Of a DNA stretch of 64,000 nucleotides, positions 43,181 through 52,536 are shown in pieces; positions within the stretch are counted from its first letter, which is position 1; each line of letters starts with the position of its first letter. A program made the translations under genes and the position numbers. This stretch comes from DAHUXT01 sp036273675 (GTDB lineage: Bacteria; Chloroflexota; Ktedonobacteria; Ktedonobacterales; JADMIN01): positions 62,001 to 126,000 of the forward strand of contig DASUHD010000170.1 in the NCBI GenBank assembly GCA_036273675.1, read 5' to 3'. The notes beneath the pieces were generated by a model. It was not told where the DNA came from, made no database searches, and was given only the letters and a program-made list of their open reading frames with translations.

Positions 43181-43660
43181 CTATGCGAGGGGCTTCTCGT
43201 AATACAGGCTGAGCGGGTCATCCCAATAGTCGCCAAATGGCGGGATACGTGTGAAGCCCGCCCGCTCATAGAGGCCGATGGCTTCGTGCTGGTGGATGCC
43301 TGTTTCTAGCCGCAGGAGGCCAACTCCCTGGGTGCGCGCATGGCCCGCCAGGCGCTCAAGTATCATCTTGGCGAAGCCTGACCCACGATATCGCGGGCGC
43401 ACATACATCCGCTTGACCTCACCGTAGTCGCTGCCAAATAGCTTGACGCCGCCACAACCGGCTGGTTCTCCGTTCGCGCGCAGCAGGAAGAACGCCACAT
43501 CCTGCGCCAGCAATTGTTCGACGCTCAACCCGTGGCGGCTCTCGCGTGGATAGAGCGGGTCAAGTTGTGATTCAAGCTCAGTAATGAGAAGGATGGCGTC
43601 GGCGGTGTCAGGGCGTTCCGGTGTGATGATTGCTGCTGTCGGTTGGTCAGTGTCCATCAT
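43181..43660 (-). CDS. GNAT-family N-acetyltransferase
   Basis: A 159-residue acetyltransferase. The acetyl-CoA-binding segment is VKRMYVRPRYRGSGFAKMILERLAGHA (motif A) and the C-terminal LRLETGIHQHEAIGLYERAGFTRIP is motif B. The first Met pair at 43660/43657 are both usable. Substrate unknown. It lies between glnA and the HNH gene on the same strand, with 67 bases to the next gene. Confidence 0.9.
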   Translation of the reverse strand: MMDTDQPTAAIITPERPDTADAILLITELESQLDPLYPRESRHGLSVEQLLAQDVAFFLLRANGEPAGCGGVKLFGSDYGEVKRMYVRPRYRGSGFAKMILERLAGHARTQGVGLLRLETGIHQHEAIGLYERAGFTRIPPFGDYWDDPLSLYYEKPLA

Positions 43661-43773
43661 ATGGGGATCCGTTCGCTACAAAAATGCGCTTGGCGGGCAT
43701 AAAATAGGCGCCCCGAACCGGCGATTGCTCACCGATATCGGGGTGCTGCGAATGGGGGGTAGTCCCAACGTGG

Positions 43774-45207
43774 CTAGGCGTCGTAGTAGAGCGCGAACTC
43801 CAGCGGCGACGGGCGCAGGCGCACCTCGGCGGCCTGTGCGCGCTTCAACTCGACGTACTTGCCGATCAGGTCGGTCGTGAAGACATCGCCCACCAGCAGG
43901 AACTCGTGGTCGCGCTCCAGGGCGTCCAGGGCATCGTCGAGCGAGCCAGGCACCGACTTGATATCCTGCTTCTCTTCGGCGCACATCTCATAGATGTTGC
44001 GGTCAACCGGCCCAAGGCCGTTCTCCTCGGGCAGAATGCCGCGCTTGATGCCATCGAGGCCAGCCATCAGCAGGGCAGAGAAGGTCAGGTACGGGTTGCA
44101 GGTGGGGTCCGGAGGCCGGAACTCGACCCGCTTCGCCTTGGGGCTATCTGAATACATCGGGATGCGCACCGCCGCCGAGCGATTGCGCTGCGAGTAGACC
44201 AGGTTGACGGGCGCCTCATAGCCGGGGACCAGACGACGATAGCTGTTCGTGCTGGGAGCCGCCAGCGCCAATACCGCTGGCGCGTGCGTCAGCAGCCCGC
44301 CAATGAACATGCGCGCCATCTCAGAGATGCCCGCGTAGCCCTCGGCATCGGCGAAGAGCGGCCGCTCGTCTTTCCACAAGCTCATATGCACGTGCATCCC
44401 GGAGCCGTTGTCGCCGAAGACTGGCTTCGGCATGAAGGTCGCCGTCTTGCCTGCGCGCCGCGCCACATTCTTAACGATGTACTTGTAAAGCATAACCCGG
44501 TCGGCCATCGTCAGCAGCGAGTCGAAGCGCATGTCGATCTCGCACTGACCGCCAGCGGCCACCTCGTGGTGCTGCGCCTCAACATCGATGCCGCAGTCTT
44601 CCATCAGCAGCACCATCGCCGTACGCAGGTCTTGCAGCGTATCGTTGGGCGCGACCGGGAAGTAACCCTCTTTCGGGCGGTTGCGGTGGCCGAGGTTCGC
44701 GGTTCCGTTGCGGCCAGAATTCCAGTGAGCCTCGTCGCTATCCACCACAGCCCATTGCTCGTTCTGGGTCGAGCGATATTTCACATCGTCGAAGACAAAG
44801 AACTCGGCCTCCGGGCCAAAATACGCGGTATCGGCGATACCGGACGACTTCAGATACTCCTGCGCCTTGCGCGCGATGTAGCGGGGATCACGGGAATACG
44901 GCTCGCGTGCCGCACCGGGCTGGGTCACATCGCAGACCAGGCTCAAGGTTGGCTCAGCGGTGAATGGGTCCATGATTGCGGTGGTGGGATCGGGGAGGAG
45001 GAGCATATCGCTCTCGTTGATCTCCTGAAAACCCCGGATGCTGGAACCGTCGAATCCAATGCCCTCGGTGAAGGAGGAGGCATCAATCGCGCGGGTGGGG
45101 ATGCTGAAATGCTGCCACGTACCGGGGACATCAGTGAACTTCAGGTCAATCATGCGAGCCCCATGCTCGCGGGCCATGCGCAGCACATCTTCCGGCGTTC
45201 TCGTCAT
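43774..45207 (-). CDS. glnA: Glutamine synthetase, type I
   Basis: Makes glutamine from glutamate, ammonia and ATP. The 477-residue subunit has the GS signatures GFDGSSIRGFQEINESDM, FGPEAEFFVFDD, the NGSGMHVHMSLWKD loop and SYRRLVPGYEAPVN. The adenylylation-region Tyr appears intact in RNIYEM, and the segment before EEKQDIKSVPGSL matches the GSI-beta pattern. Regulation is suggested by two inverted repeats and a promoter upstream (next entries). Confidence 0.97.
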   Translation of the reverse strand: MTRTPEDVLRMAREHGARMIDLKFTDVPGTWQHFSIPTRAIDASSFTEGIGFDGSSIRGFQEINESDMLLLPDPTTAIMDPFTAEPTLSLVCDVTQPGAAREPYSRDPRYIARKAQEYLKSSGIADTAYFGPEAEFFVFDDVKYRSTQNEQWAVVDSDEAHWNSGRNGTANLGHRNRPKEGYFPVAPNDTLQDLRTAMVLLMEDCGIDVEAQHHEVAAGGQCEIDMRFDSLLTMADRVMLYKYIVKNVARRAGKTATFMPKPVFGDNGSGMHVHMSLWKDERPLFADAEGYAGISEMARMFIGGLLTHAPAVLALAAPSTNSYRRLVPGYEAPVNLVYSQRNRSAAVRIPMYSDSPKAKRVEFRPPDPTCNPYLTFSALLMAGLDGIKRGILPEENGLGPVDRNIYEMCAEEKQDIKSVPGSLDDALDALERDHEFLLVGDVFTTDLIGKYVELKRAQAAEVRLRPSPLEFALYYDA

Positions 45208-45280
45208 CTGTTTCTCCGCGTGCTCTCTGACGTAGCGGCACTACACGATGGGGGTTCTATGCGCCCCGCCGCATCTACAT

Positions 45281-45295
45281 TGCGCACATTGCACA
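45281..45295. promoter_or_regulatory. glnA operator 1 (downstream site)
   Basis: TGCGCA-CAT-TGCACA (one mismatch) lies just downstream of the predicted glnA start of transcription. It matches operator 2 at 11 of 12 arm positions and is about 96 bases centre-to-centre from it. Confidence 0.6.
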
Positions 45296-45314
45296 AATCA
45301 ATCTCAACATGATC

Positions 45315-45344
45315 AGTATAGCCCGGAGAGTGGCGGTGGTGGAA
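45315..45344 (-). promoter_or_regulatory. Candidate glnA promoter
   Basis: TATACT (-10, 45320-45315) and TTCCAC (-35, 45344-45339) with an 18-base spacer on the minus strand, predicting a start near 45308 and a 100-base leader. Operators lie on both sides of it. Confidence 0.5.
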
Positions 45345-45374
45345 CGACGATGCGCCAGAAGTATCGCGCCATTC

Positions 45375-45393
45375 ACTGTGCATATTGCACAGT
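45375..45393. promoter_or_regulatory. glnA operator 2, perfect 19-bp palindrome
   Basis: ACTGTGCA-TAT-TGCACAGT is a perfect inverted repeat with 8-bp arms. It is upstream of the glnA promoter and 112 bases before the divergent gene at 45506. It recalls, but does not match, the GlnR/TnrA consensus TGTNAN7TNACA. Confidence 0.68.
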
Positions 45394-45505
45394 TCGGCAC
45401 AGGGGGCCTCCGGCCCAAGTGGCGATTCGTCGCGTGGCCGCGGACTTGCGGCAGGTGTCAGCGATAGCCATGTAACGTACTTGCATCGATTGGATTGGGC
45501 CGAGC

Positions 45506-46090
45506 ATGATTGAATACCCGCGGCGAACTGGCAGAGACTCGCAGACGCTGGCGTCACGCCCAAAGATCTGGGGCTGTGGTGGGCTGCTGATCGGGCTGCT
45601 GATCGGCGTGCTGGCGACCCTGCTTGGCCTGTTTGCGTTGGCCCCACGCCCGCAGGCCGCGGCGCCTGTCTCGTCCGTGCCAGATGGCGAGCTTGGTATC
45701 TCTCTGGATGATGTCTATCTCACCCAACTGCTGAGCGATGCGATGAGCGGTAGCACACTCCCGATTCGCCTGAGTGACATTCAGGCGGAGATTCTGCCAG
45801 GCGACCAGATAAAGATTTCCGGGACGACCAGCGGTCAGTTTCCAGTGAGCGCGCCACTGGTCGCCACGGCGCAGATTCGATTGGCATCGGGAAAGCCGAC
45901 CATCCACTTTGTCAGCGCCCAGGTCGGTGGGCTGCCTCTGCCAGCCGCTATCACAACGGCGCTCGAACAGCCGATCAACTCAAAGCTGGCCCAGACGATG
46001 ACCAACCTCCTACCGCAGGGGTCCACTGTCACTGGCCTCAGCACCACCGCGCATCACCTGCTCATGACCATTTCGAACTCCCCAGGCTGA
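45506..46090 (+). CDS. Single-pass membrane protein, LmeA/TULIP-like
   Basis: A 194-residue protein with one N-terminal membrane helix (GLLIGLLIGVLATLLGLFAL) and an exported beta-rich domain (about 60-190). The run LSDIQAEILPGDQIKISG, then PLVATAQIRLASGKPTIHFVSAQ and QPINSKLAQTM, resembles LmeA-type lipid-binding proteins (DUF2993), a weak match. It is divergent from glnA, sharing the operator region. The ribosome site is weak. Confidence 0.65.
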   Translation: MIEYPRRTGRDSQTLASRPKIWGCGGLLIGLLIGVLATLLGLFALAPRPQAAAPVSSVPDGELGISLDDVYLTQLLSDAMSGSTLPIRLSDIQAEILPGDQIKISGTTSGQFPVSAPLVATAQIRLASGKPTIHFVSAQVGGLPLPAAITTALEQPINSKLAQTMTNLLPQGSTVTGLSTTAHHLLMTISNSPG

Positions 46091-46262
46091 TGAGATTTCT
46101 GCGGGAAATTTCGATCTAACCACTGCGCGGATGAGACGCCATCGAACGTTTGTCAGCACCGCTCTAGCACGGCATAGTGGCCGCTCGCACGGGTTAGATG
46201 TCCATCACACCCATCTCTACTACGCCTTTTCGCCGCTCAGCATTTTGTGCTACGCTGATAGC

Positions 46263-48092
46263 ATGTCAACTCTGCGTGCCGTCTCGGTCTACCTCCTCCG
46301 TCACAAGTACGTGCTCCTCGCGGGTGGCGTGCTTATCATCATCGCCAATCTCATCATTCTGCTGCCGCCGCTGCTGCTGCAACAGGCCATCGACAGCCTG
46401 AGCCAGCACGAGGACGCCGCGGCTCTGACCCGCTACGCGCTGCTCATCGTCGGCCTGGGGATCATCGCTGGAGTGTTTCAGTTCGCCAGCCGCTATGTGA
46501 TCAATAGCGTCTCACGCCACATCGAGTACGAGATGCGCGGCGACCTCTTCAAGCATTTTCAGCAGCTCGATCTCGCCTACTTCCAGCAGCGCAAGATTGG
46601 CGATCTGGTCGCCCGCGCCACCAACGACCTGAGCGCCGTGCGTATGATGCTCGGACCGGGCATCAGCAACCTCTGCAACACCACCGTCGCGCTCACTGTG
46701 ACCGCCATCGCCATGCTGAGCATCGACGCGCAGCTCACGCTCTACTCGCTGACCGTCATGCCGCTGCTCTCAGTCTTCTTCTTCGCCGTCGGGCGCGTCA
46801 TCCGCGTCCGCTTCCGTCAGGTGCAGGATCAGTTCGGTGAGGTCTCGGCGCGGGCGCAGGAGAATTTCTCGGGTATTCGAGTCGTCAAGGCCTACGCGCA
46901 GGAGCCGCACGAACTGGCGGCATTCAACAGGCTGAACGAGGAGTACGTCCGCCGCAGCATCAGCTTCGCGCGGATCGACTCGCTGCTCTGGCCCGCGATG
47001 TACTTTCTCTCCGGGCTGGCGGTCGCCATCCTGCTCTGGCGCGGCGGCATCGATGTCATCGACGGGCGCATCACGCTGGGTACGCTCGTACGCTTCAACA
47101 CGTACCTCGCCGCGCTCGCCTGGCCGATGATAGCCCTCGGCTGGACGGTCAACCTCTTGCAGCAGGGCGCCGCCTCAACGGCCCGCATTCAGGAGGTGCG
47201 CACCGCCGTGCCGGTTATCCGCGACACCGAGGCAACCGATCCCAATGCCGGGCCAACGCACGGCGAGATCGAGTTCCGTCACGTCGCGCTAGCCTACAAG
47301 GGTAGCGATCAGGATGTCGAGGTGCTGCACGATCTCAACCTGCATGTACCCGCTGGCTCATCGCTCGGCATCGTCGGGCCAACGGGCGCCGGGAAGTCGA
47401 GCCTGGTCAACGCGCTCGCCCGCGTCTTCGATGTGTCGGATGGCGCGATTCTGATCGACGGCGAAGACATTCGCCATATCCCGCTGGTGAAGCTGCGCGC
47501 GGCTATCGGCTATGTGCCGCAGGAGAACTTCCTCTTCTCGCTGACGATCAAAGAAAACGTCGGTTTCGGCCTCGAAGAGCTGGACGAGCAACAACTGGAA
47601 TACGCCCTCGAAATCTCGCAACTGGGCAAAGATGTCACCGACTTCCCGCAGGGGACGCAGACGCTGCTGGGCGAGCGCGGCGTCACGCTCTCTGGCGGGC
47701 AGAAGCAGCGCACCGGCATCGCCCGCGCCATCGCCAAGAACCCGCTCATCCTGATTCTGGACGACGCGATGTCGAGTGTGGACACCAATACCGAAGCGGC
47801 GATCCTGCGCGGGCTGCGCAAGGTGATGGCGGGGCGGACGTCGGTGGTGATCGCGCATCGTATCTCAACGGTCAAAGACCTCGATCAGATTGTCGTGCTG
47901 GACGACGGGCGAATCACCGAGCGAGGCACGCATGAGCAGTTGCTCACCCTGGACGGCCTCTATGCCGACATGTACCGGCAGCAGTTGCTGGGCGAGGAAC
48001 TGGACGCGGGCGATGGGCCAGACCTCAACGGCGAGGACGAAGAACTAGTGGATATCCCGGATAGCGCCGTACAGCAGGCTGGTGGGGATTGA
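46263..48092 (+). CDS. ABC exporter half-transporter A (degenerate ATPase site)
   Basis: A 609-residue type IV exporter half: six membrane segments (about 15-310) and an ATPase domain with Walker A GPTGAGKSS near 374, signature LSGGQKQR near 478, and Walker B LILILDDAMSSVD. The catalytic Glu after Walker B is Asp (ILDD), so this half carries the degenerate site. With the next gene it resembles heterodimeric multidrug exporters such as TM287/288. I place the start at 46263; the frame is open to 46131 without support. Confidence 0.92.
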   Translation: MSTLRAVSVYLLRHKYVLLAGGVLIIIANLIILLPPLLLQQAIDSLSQHEDAAALTRYALLIVGLGIIAGVFQFASRYVINSVSRHIEYEMRGDLFKHFQQLDLAYFQQRKIGDLVARATNDLSAVRMMLGPGISNLCNTTVALTVTAIAMLSIDAQLTLYSLTVMPLLSVFFFAVGRVIRVRFRQVQDQFGEVSARAQENFSGIRVVKAYAQEPHELAAFNRLNEEYVRRSISFARIDSLLWPAMYFLSGLAVAILLWRGGIDVIDGRITLGTLVRFNTYLAALAWPMIALGWTVNLLQQGAASTARIQEVRTAVPVIRDTEATDPNAGPTHGEIEFRHVALAYKGSDQDVEVLHDLNLHVPAGSSLGIVGPTGAGKSSLVNALARVFDVSDGAILIDGEDIRHIPLVKLRAAIGYVPQENFLFSLTIKENVGFGLEELDEQQLEYALEISQLGKDVTDFPQGTQTLLGERGVTLSGGQKQRTGIARAIAKNPLILILDDAMSSVDTNTEAAILRGLRKVMAGRTSVVIAHRISTVKDLDQIVVLDDGRITERGTHEQLLTLDGLYADMYRQQLLGEELDAGDGPDLNGEDEELVDIPDSAVQQAGGD

Positions 48093-48101
48093 GGGGAATA
48101 G

Positions 48102-49943
48102 ATGGCTCAGGCATTCTTTCAGGAAGACGAGATTCTCGGTAAGGCATATGACGCCCGGCTGGTCCGGCGCCTCTGGGCGTTCGTCCATCCGTACCGATAT
48201 ACCTTCCTGTTCACCCTGGGGCTTATCCTGCTGGCCTCCGGGGTTGACCTCCTCGCGCCATTCGTTACGCAGGTCGCCATCGACCGCTTCATCGTGCCGA
48301 CTCATAATACCGGGCTCTCACCCATCGACCGCGCCAACGGTGTCTTCGTCATGGCTCTGATCTACATGCTCGTGCTGGTCGCCGGGTTCGGTTTGCGCTA
48401 CTACCAGAACTTCCTGCTGAGCGTCGTCGGCCAACGAATCATGTATGATATGCGATCGAAGATGTTCGAGCGCCTGCAAAACCTGTCGCTCTCGTTCTTC
48501 GATCACAACCCCGTCGGGCGCCTGATGACGCGCATCACCAACGATGTTGACGCCCTCAACGATCTCTTCACCTCGGGGGCCATCTCGCTCATCGGCGATG
48601 TCTTCTCGCTGGTAGGCATCGTCATCATCCTGCTCTTCGAGAACTGGCTGCTGGCGCTGGTCGTCTTCGTCGTCATCCCGCCGCTCTTGCTGGTGACGGC
48701 GTTCTTTCAGCGGGTGATGCGCGATAACTTCCGCGCGATCCGAGTGCGGCTGGCACGCATCAACGCCAACATCGCCGAGAATATCTCCGGCACGCAGATT
48801 GTCCAGCTCTTCAACCGCGAGAAGCGCAACTTTCAGTATTTCGACACACTCAACCTCGACTATCGCCGCGCGTCCCTGCGGTCGCTCTTCTACTTCGCCA
48901 TCTTCTTTCCCGTCGTCGGCCTCTTTGCCTCGATTGCCACCGCGCTCATCATCCGCGTTGGCGGCGGCCAGGCGCTGGCAAGCGCGCTGACGCTCGGGGC
49001 GCTCGTCGCCTTCCTGCAATACGTTGACCGCTTCTTCCTGCCCCTGCGCGACATGGCGGACAAATACACGGTGCTCCAGTCGGCGATGGCCAGCTCTGAG
49101 CGCATCTTCCGCGTGCTCGACGAGCCGGTGACGGTGCAGGATCCCGAGAAGCCGCTGCCGCTGGAGCATGTGCGTGGCGAGGTGGAGTTCCGCGATGTCT
49201 GGTTCGCCTATAACCCCGGCGAATGGGTGCTCAAGGGCATCTCGTTCAAGATTCTCTCCGGCGAGAGCGTTGCCTTCGTCGGCGCGACCGGCGCGGGCAA
49301 GACCTCGCTCATCAGCCTGATCTCGCGCTTCTACGATGTGCAGCGCGGCGAGGCGCTGGTGGACGGCCACAACGTGCGCGATCTGGCGCAGGCGGATCTG
49401 CGGCGACATGTCGGCGCGGTGCTGCAAGACCCCTTCATCTTCTCTGGCACCGTCGCCAGCAACATCCGTCTGCACGAGAAGGGCATCAGCGATGAGCGCA
49501 TCCGCGAGGCGGCGCGCTTCGTCAACGCGGCGAAGTTCATCGAGCGGCTGCCACAGCAATATGATGAGCCGGTGCTGGAGCGCGGGGCGGGCTTCTCGGC
49601 GGGCCAGCGCCAACTGCTCGCCTTCGCGCGCGCCATCGCCTTCAATCCTGAGATTCTGCTGATTCTTGACGAGGCGACCAGCAGTGTCGATACCGAGACC
49701 GAGGCGCTGATCCAGGACGCGCTGGAGAAGCTGATGCGTGGGCGCACGTCGGTCATTATCGCGCACCGCCTCTCCACCATCCGCAACGTGGACCGGATCG
49801 TCGTGCTGCACAAAGGGCGCATCGTCGAGGAAGGCACGCACGAGTCACTGCTGGCGCGCAACGGCTACTACAAGCGCCTCTACGAGCTGCAATACGCCGA
49901 GTCGCTGGCGCGGGGATCGACATCGGCGCCCACGCAGGGATAG
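48102..49943 (+). CDS. ABC exporter half-transporter B (catalytic ATPase site)
   Basis: A 613-residue partner half with six membrane segments and an ATPase domain: Walker A GATGAGKTS near 394, an altered signature FSAGQRQL near 497 and a complete Walker B LLILDEATSSVDTE. The Walker B Glu and half A's LSGGQ would form the active site; Asp plus FSAGQ form the degenerate one. GAGGGG precedes the ATG and the gap from half A is 9 bases. Substrate unknown; drugs or lipids are typical. Confidence 0.94.
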   Translation: MAQAFFQEDEILGKAYDARLVRRLWAFVHPYRYTFLFTLGLILLASGVDLLAPFVTQVAIDRFIVPTHNTGLSPIDRANGVFVMALIYMLVLVAGFGLRYYQNFLLSVVGQRIMYDMRSKMFERLQNLSLSFFDHNPVGRLMTRITNDVDALNDLFTSGAISLIGDVFSLVGIVIILLFENWLLALVVFVVIPPLLLVTAFFQRVMRDNFRAIRVRLARINANIAENISGTQIVQLFNREKRNFQYFDTLNLDYRRASLRSLFYFAIFFPVVGLFASIATALIIRVGGGQALASALTLGALVAFLQYVDRFFLPLRDMADKYTVLQSAMASSERIFRVLDEPVTVQDPEKPLPLEHVRGEVEFRDVWFAYNPGEWVLKGISFKILSGESVAFVGATGAGKTSLISLISRFYDVQRGEALVDGHNVRDLAQADLRRHVGAVLQDPFIFSGTVASNIRLHEKGISDERIREAARFVNAAKFIERLPQQYDEPVLERGAGFSAGQRQLLAFARAIAFNPEILLILDEATSSVDTETEALIQDALEKLMRGRTSVIIAHRLSTIRNVDRIVVLHKGRIVEEGTHESLLARNGYYKRLYELQYAESLARGSTSAPTQG

Positions 49944-49990
49944 CACAGACGAGCAGCCAACCGAGGGGCGGACGTGAAAGGTACAGCGCT

Positions 49991-50908
49991 ATGCCTGATC
50001 TCAGGCTGCCCCAAGGTTTCATCCAGGCCATCGTTGATGTCTTTGGCGAGGGTGGCGCCGAGTGGCTGGCAAACCTCCCCACGCTGCTAGATAACTGCGC
50101 CCAGCGGTGGAATCTGACACTTCAGCCACATTTCATGCCGCTCAACTACAACTACGTCGCCCCGGTTATCCTTGCTGATGGCCAACATGCTGTGCTCAAG
50201 GCTGGCGTGCCTAACGAGGAGCGCCATCAGGAAGAGGAGGCGCTGCGGTTCTTCGGCGGGCATGGCATCGTCGAACTGCTGCACGCTGACACGGAGTGGG
50301 GCGTGATGCTGATCGAGCGGTTGCGCCCAGGACGACCGCTGACCGATGTCGCGGCTGACGACGAGGCGACCAGCATTGCCGCGCAGGTGATGTCCGCGCT
50401 CTGGCGACCTCTGCCAGTCGATCATCCGTTTCCGACGGTCGCGGACTGGGGGAAGGGGTTCGCGCAGCTACGCGCGACATTCGGCGGCGGTACTGGCCCA
50501 TTCACGGCAGGTCTCGTTGAGCAGGCGGAGCGTCTATTTGATGATCTGCTAGCGTCGTCTGCTTCGCCTGTGCTACTCCATGGCGACCTGCATCACCAGA
50601 ACGTGCTCTCAGCCGAGCGCGCGCCCTGGCTGGCGCTCGATCCCAAAGGCGTTGCGGGCGAGCCTGTCTATGAGGTAGGCTCGTTGATGCGCAACCCGGC
50701 GCCCGAGATGTTTTCGTGGCCACACCCCGAGCGGTTGCTGCTTCGGCGCGCAGCAATCCTGGCTGAAGCGCTGGGTTTCGACCGCCAGCGTATTCTGTCA
50801 TGGAGTATGGCGCAGGCGGTGCTCTCGGCGTGGTGGTCGTACAAGATGCACGGCACTGGCTGGGAGCCAATGATGGTCTGGGCCGAGCGAATCGCCCACC
50901 TGCTCTAA
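49991..50908 (+). CDS. APH(6)/hydroxyurea-phosphotransferase-like kinase
   Basis: A 305-residue protein-kinase-fold small-molecule phosphotransferase. The Brenner motif HGDLHHQNVL near 196-205 has the catalytic Asp and Asn, and LALDPKGVAGEPVYEVG holds the magnesium Asp, as in the streptomycin/hydroxyurea kinase group. It follows the ABC exporter by about 48 bases on the same strand, which suggests a resistance or detoxification set. Real substrate is unknown; AAAGG lies 9 bases upstream. Confidence 0.88.
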   Translation: MPDLRLPQGFIQAIVDVFGEGGAEWLANLPTLLDNCAQRWNLTLQPHFMPLNYNYVAPVILADGQHAVLKAGVPNEERHQEEEALRFFGGHGIVELLHADTEWGVMLIERLRPGRPLTDVAADDEATSIAAQVMSALWRPLPVDHPFPTVADWGKGFAQLRATFGGGTGPFTAGLVEQAERLFDDLLASSASPVLLHGDLHHQNVLSAERAPWLALDPKGVAGEPVYEVGSLMRNPAPEMFSWPHPERLLLRRAAILAEALGFDRQRILSWSMAQAVLSAWWSYKMHGTGWEPMMVWAERIAHLL

Positions 50909-50920
50909 ACCTCGCTCCGC

Positions 50921-51742
50921 TCAGCTTCCGGCGCGGCGTCCTGCCCAGACGAGCGGGCCGCCGCCGATGCTGGAGACTGGTGTTGGCGATGGCGTCGCAT
51001 CCGGGTTGATCGTCGGCGTCGGCTGGATGTCCGGCACGCCTGGCCCGGTCGGCGCGAAGGTATCGCCGAAATCGCTGATTCCCCACGAGTTGGACGTCGA
51101 AATGAACTGCAATTCGAGGGTCACGTTATATTTCACCTTCGAGCCGCGCGTCACGGTATAGGTCACCTTCACGTCGTTCGACTGGGCCGCGTTATCTGGC
51201 AGGCCGATCAGTTGAGCATCGCTCACCTTGCCATAGAGATCGTCAGCGGACTTCGCGTCGGTGACAAACACTTCAGTGGCGCGCTGCACCCGCAACGTGG
51301 GGAAGAGCAGGTTCTCGTGGAGGTCGATGTAGTCCTGGGTCTTCATGTCATCCCAGAAGCCGCTGCTGGTCGCCGTGGGGTCAGGCTTCTGAGTGATATA
51401 GCGCAGCAGATAGAACGAGCCACCGCCACAAACGCCACAGATGAGCACCGAGGCGACAATCATGAAAAGCGAGAGCAAGATGCTGTTGGGGTGATTCGCC
51501 TTCATCGGTGGGACTTTGCGCGCGAACTCATCCCGCATGGCGCGTAGCCGCAAGACGCGCTCATAGCGCTGCTCGCGTTCCTCGCCATTCTTCGTCTCGG
51601 GAAGCAGCTCCATCTGCTGAAGTTCCGCGTCAATTTCCTTCAGCCTTTCGCGCGCCTCGCGCAGCTCCGCTGGGGTTGCGCGGCGACTCTTCGCGGCGGC
51701 CATCTCTCGGCGATTAAACTCCCGCACGTCCACTCCTCGCAT
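50921..51742 (-). CDS. Coiled-coil, single-pass membrane protein of unknown function
   Basis: About 273 residues: an N-terminal charged coiled coil (about 10-70, includes LREARERLKEIDAELQQMELL), one membrane helix (SILLSLFMIVASVLICGVC), an exported beta-rich domain and a Pro/Thr-rich C-terminus (PTPTINPDATPSPTPVSS). No family recognised. The start is uncertain: GTG 51775, ATG 51742 or GTG 51727 (AGGAG five bases upstream). It converges with the APH-like gene. Confidence 0.68.
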   Translation of the reverse strand: MRGVDVREFNRREMAAAKSRRATPAELREARERLKEIDAELQQMELLPETKNGEEREQRYERVLRLRAMRDEFARKVPPMKANHPNSILLSLFMIVASVLICGVCGGGSFYLLRYITQKPDPTATSSGFWDDMKTQDYIDLHENLLFPTLRVQRATEVFVTDAKSADDLYGKVSDAQLIGLPDNAAQSNDVKVTYTVTRGSKVKYNVTLELQFISTSNSWGISDFGDTFAPTGPGVPDIQPTPTINPDATPSPTPVSSIGGGPLVWAGRRAGS

Positions 51743-51945
51743 CTTGATTGCGTCTTCTTGCGACTCGTTGCGCACGCGGCATCCATGCCCTACCGTCAGG
51801 CAGCCGCGCTGGCACTATACCGGCGCGCGCCCGGGAACGTCAAGCGCGTGGGAGAATAGGCTGTTTGCGGAACACCGCCGCCCTGTGCTACATTCCCTGA
51901 AGCCCATAGAGCGCCGCACGACGCGACGACCGCCGATGACTGCCT

Positions 51946-51985
51946 CTGATCCCCCTCTCCTTGCGAGGGAGGGGGTTAGGGTCCA
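51946..51985 (+). repeat. Dispersed hairpin repeat family B, copy 3
   Basis: TCTGATCCCCCTCTCC, a 4-base loop, then GAGGGAGGGGG and TTAGGGTCC. It lies just before the molybdenum hydroxylase small-subunit gene. Confidence 0.68.
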
Positions 51986-52016
51986 GATCCATCTATGAAA
52001 GGCAGGCTGGCATTCG

Positions 52017-52523
52017 ATGTCTTCCAAGACCTCGCCTTCTTTACCTTCCGCTACTCCGCGAACACCGATAGAGCTTACGATCAACGGGCGCGTCTGCGCG
52101 CTGAGCGTCGAGCCGCGCCGCACCCTGCTAGACGCCCTGCGCGAAGACCTGCATCTCATAGGCGCTAAGCCAGGCTGCAACATGGGCCAGTGTGGCGCCT
52201 GTACCATCCTGCTGGATGGCGAGGCCGTCTATAGCTGCCTGCTGCTCGCCATCGAGTGTCAGGGACGCGCCATCACCACCATCGAGGGGCTGACTCACGA
52301 TGATGCGCTCGACCCGGTGCAACAGGCGTTCATCGAACATGACGCGCTGCAATGCGGCTTCTGCACGCCGGGGCAGGTGCTCGCGCTCAAAGCGCTCCTG
52401 CTCCGCAACGCGCGGCCCTCTGATGAGGAGATCGAGCGCGCCATGTCGGGGAACATCTGCCGCTGCGGAGCGTATCCCAAAATTCTGGCCGCCGCACGCG
52501 CACTGGCGGGCCGCCCATCCTGA
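52017..52523 (+). CDS. Molybdenum hydroxylase, [2Fe-2S] subunit
   Basis: A 168-residue electron-transfer subunit of the xanthine dehydrogenase family. Plant-type cluster cysteines are 54, 59, 62 and 74 (CNMGQCGACTILL). The second cluster uses 113, 116, 148 and 150 (CGFC, CRC). The N-terminal 15 residues are extra. It is first of three genes encoding the enzyme, with copies of repeat B on both sides. Confidence 0.95.
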   Translation: MSSKTSPSLPSATPRTPIELTINGRVCALSVEPRRTLLDALREDLHLIGAKPGCNMGQCGACTILLDGEAVYSCLLLAIECQGRAITTIEGLTHDDALDPVQQAFIEHDALQCGFCTPGQVLALKALLLRNARPSDEEIERAMSGNICRCGAYPKILAAARALAGRPS

Positions 52524-52536
52524 CGCAATCACGATA

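Noticed and set aside
48318..49841. 507-codon minus-strand frame opposite ABC half B
   Set aside because: Shadow of a strongly conserved ABC transporter gene; composition typical of antisense of a GC-rich gene.
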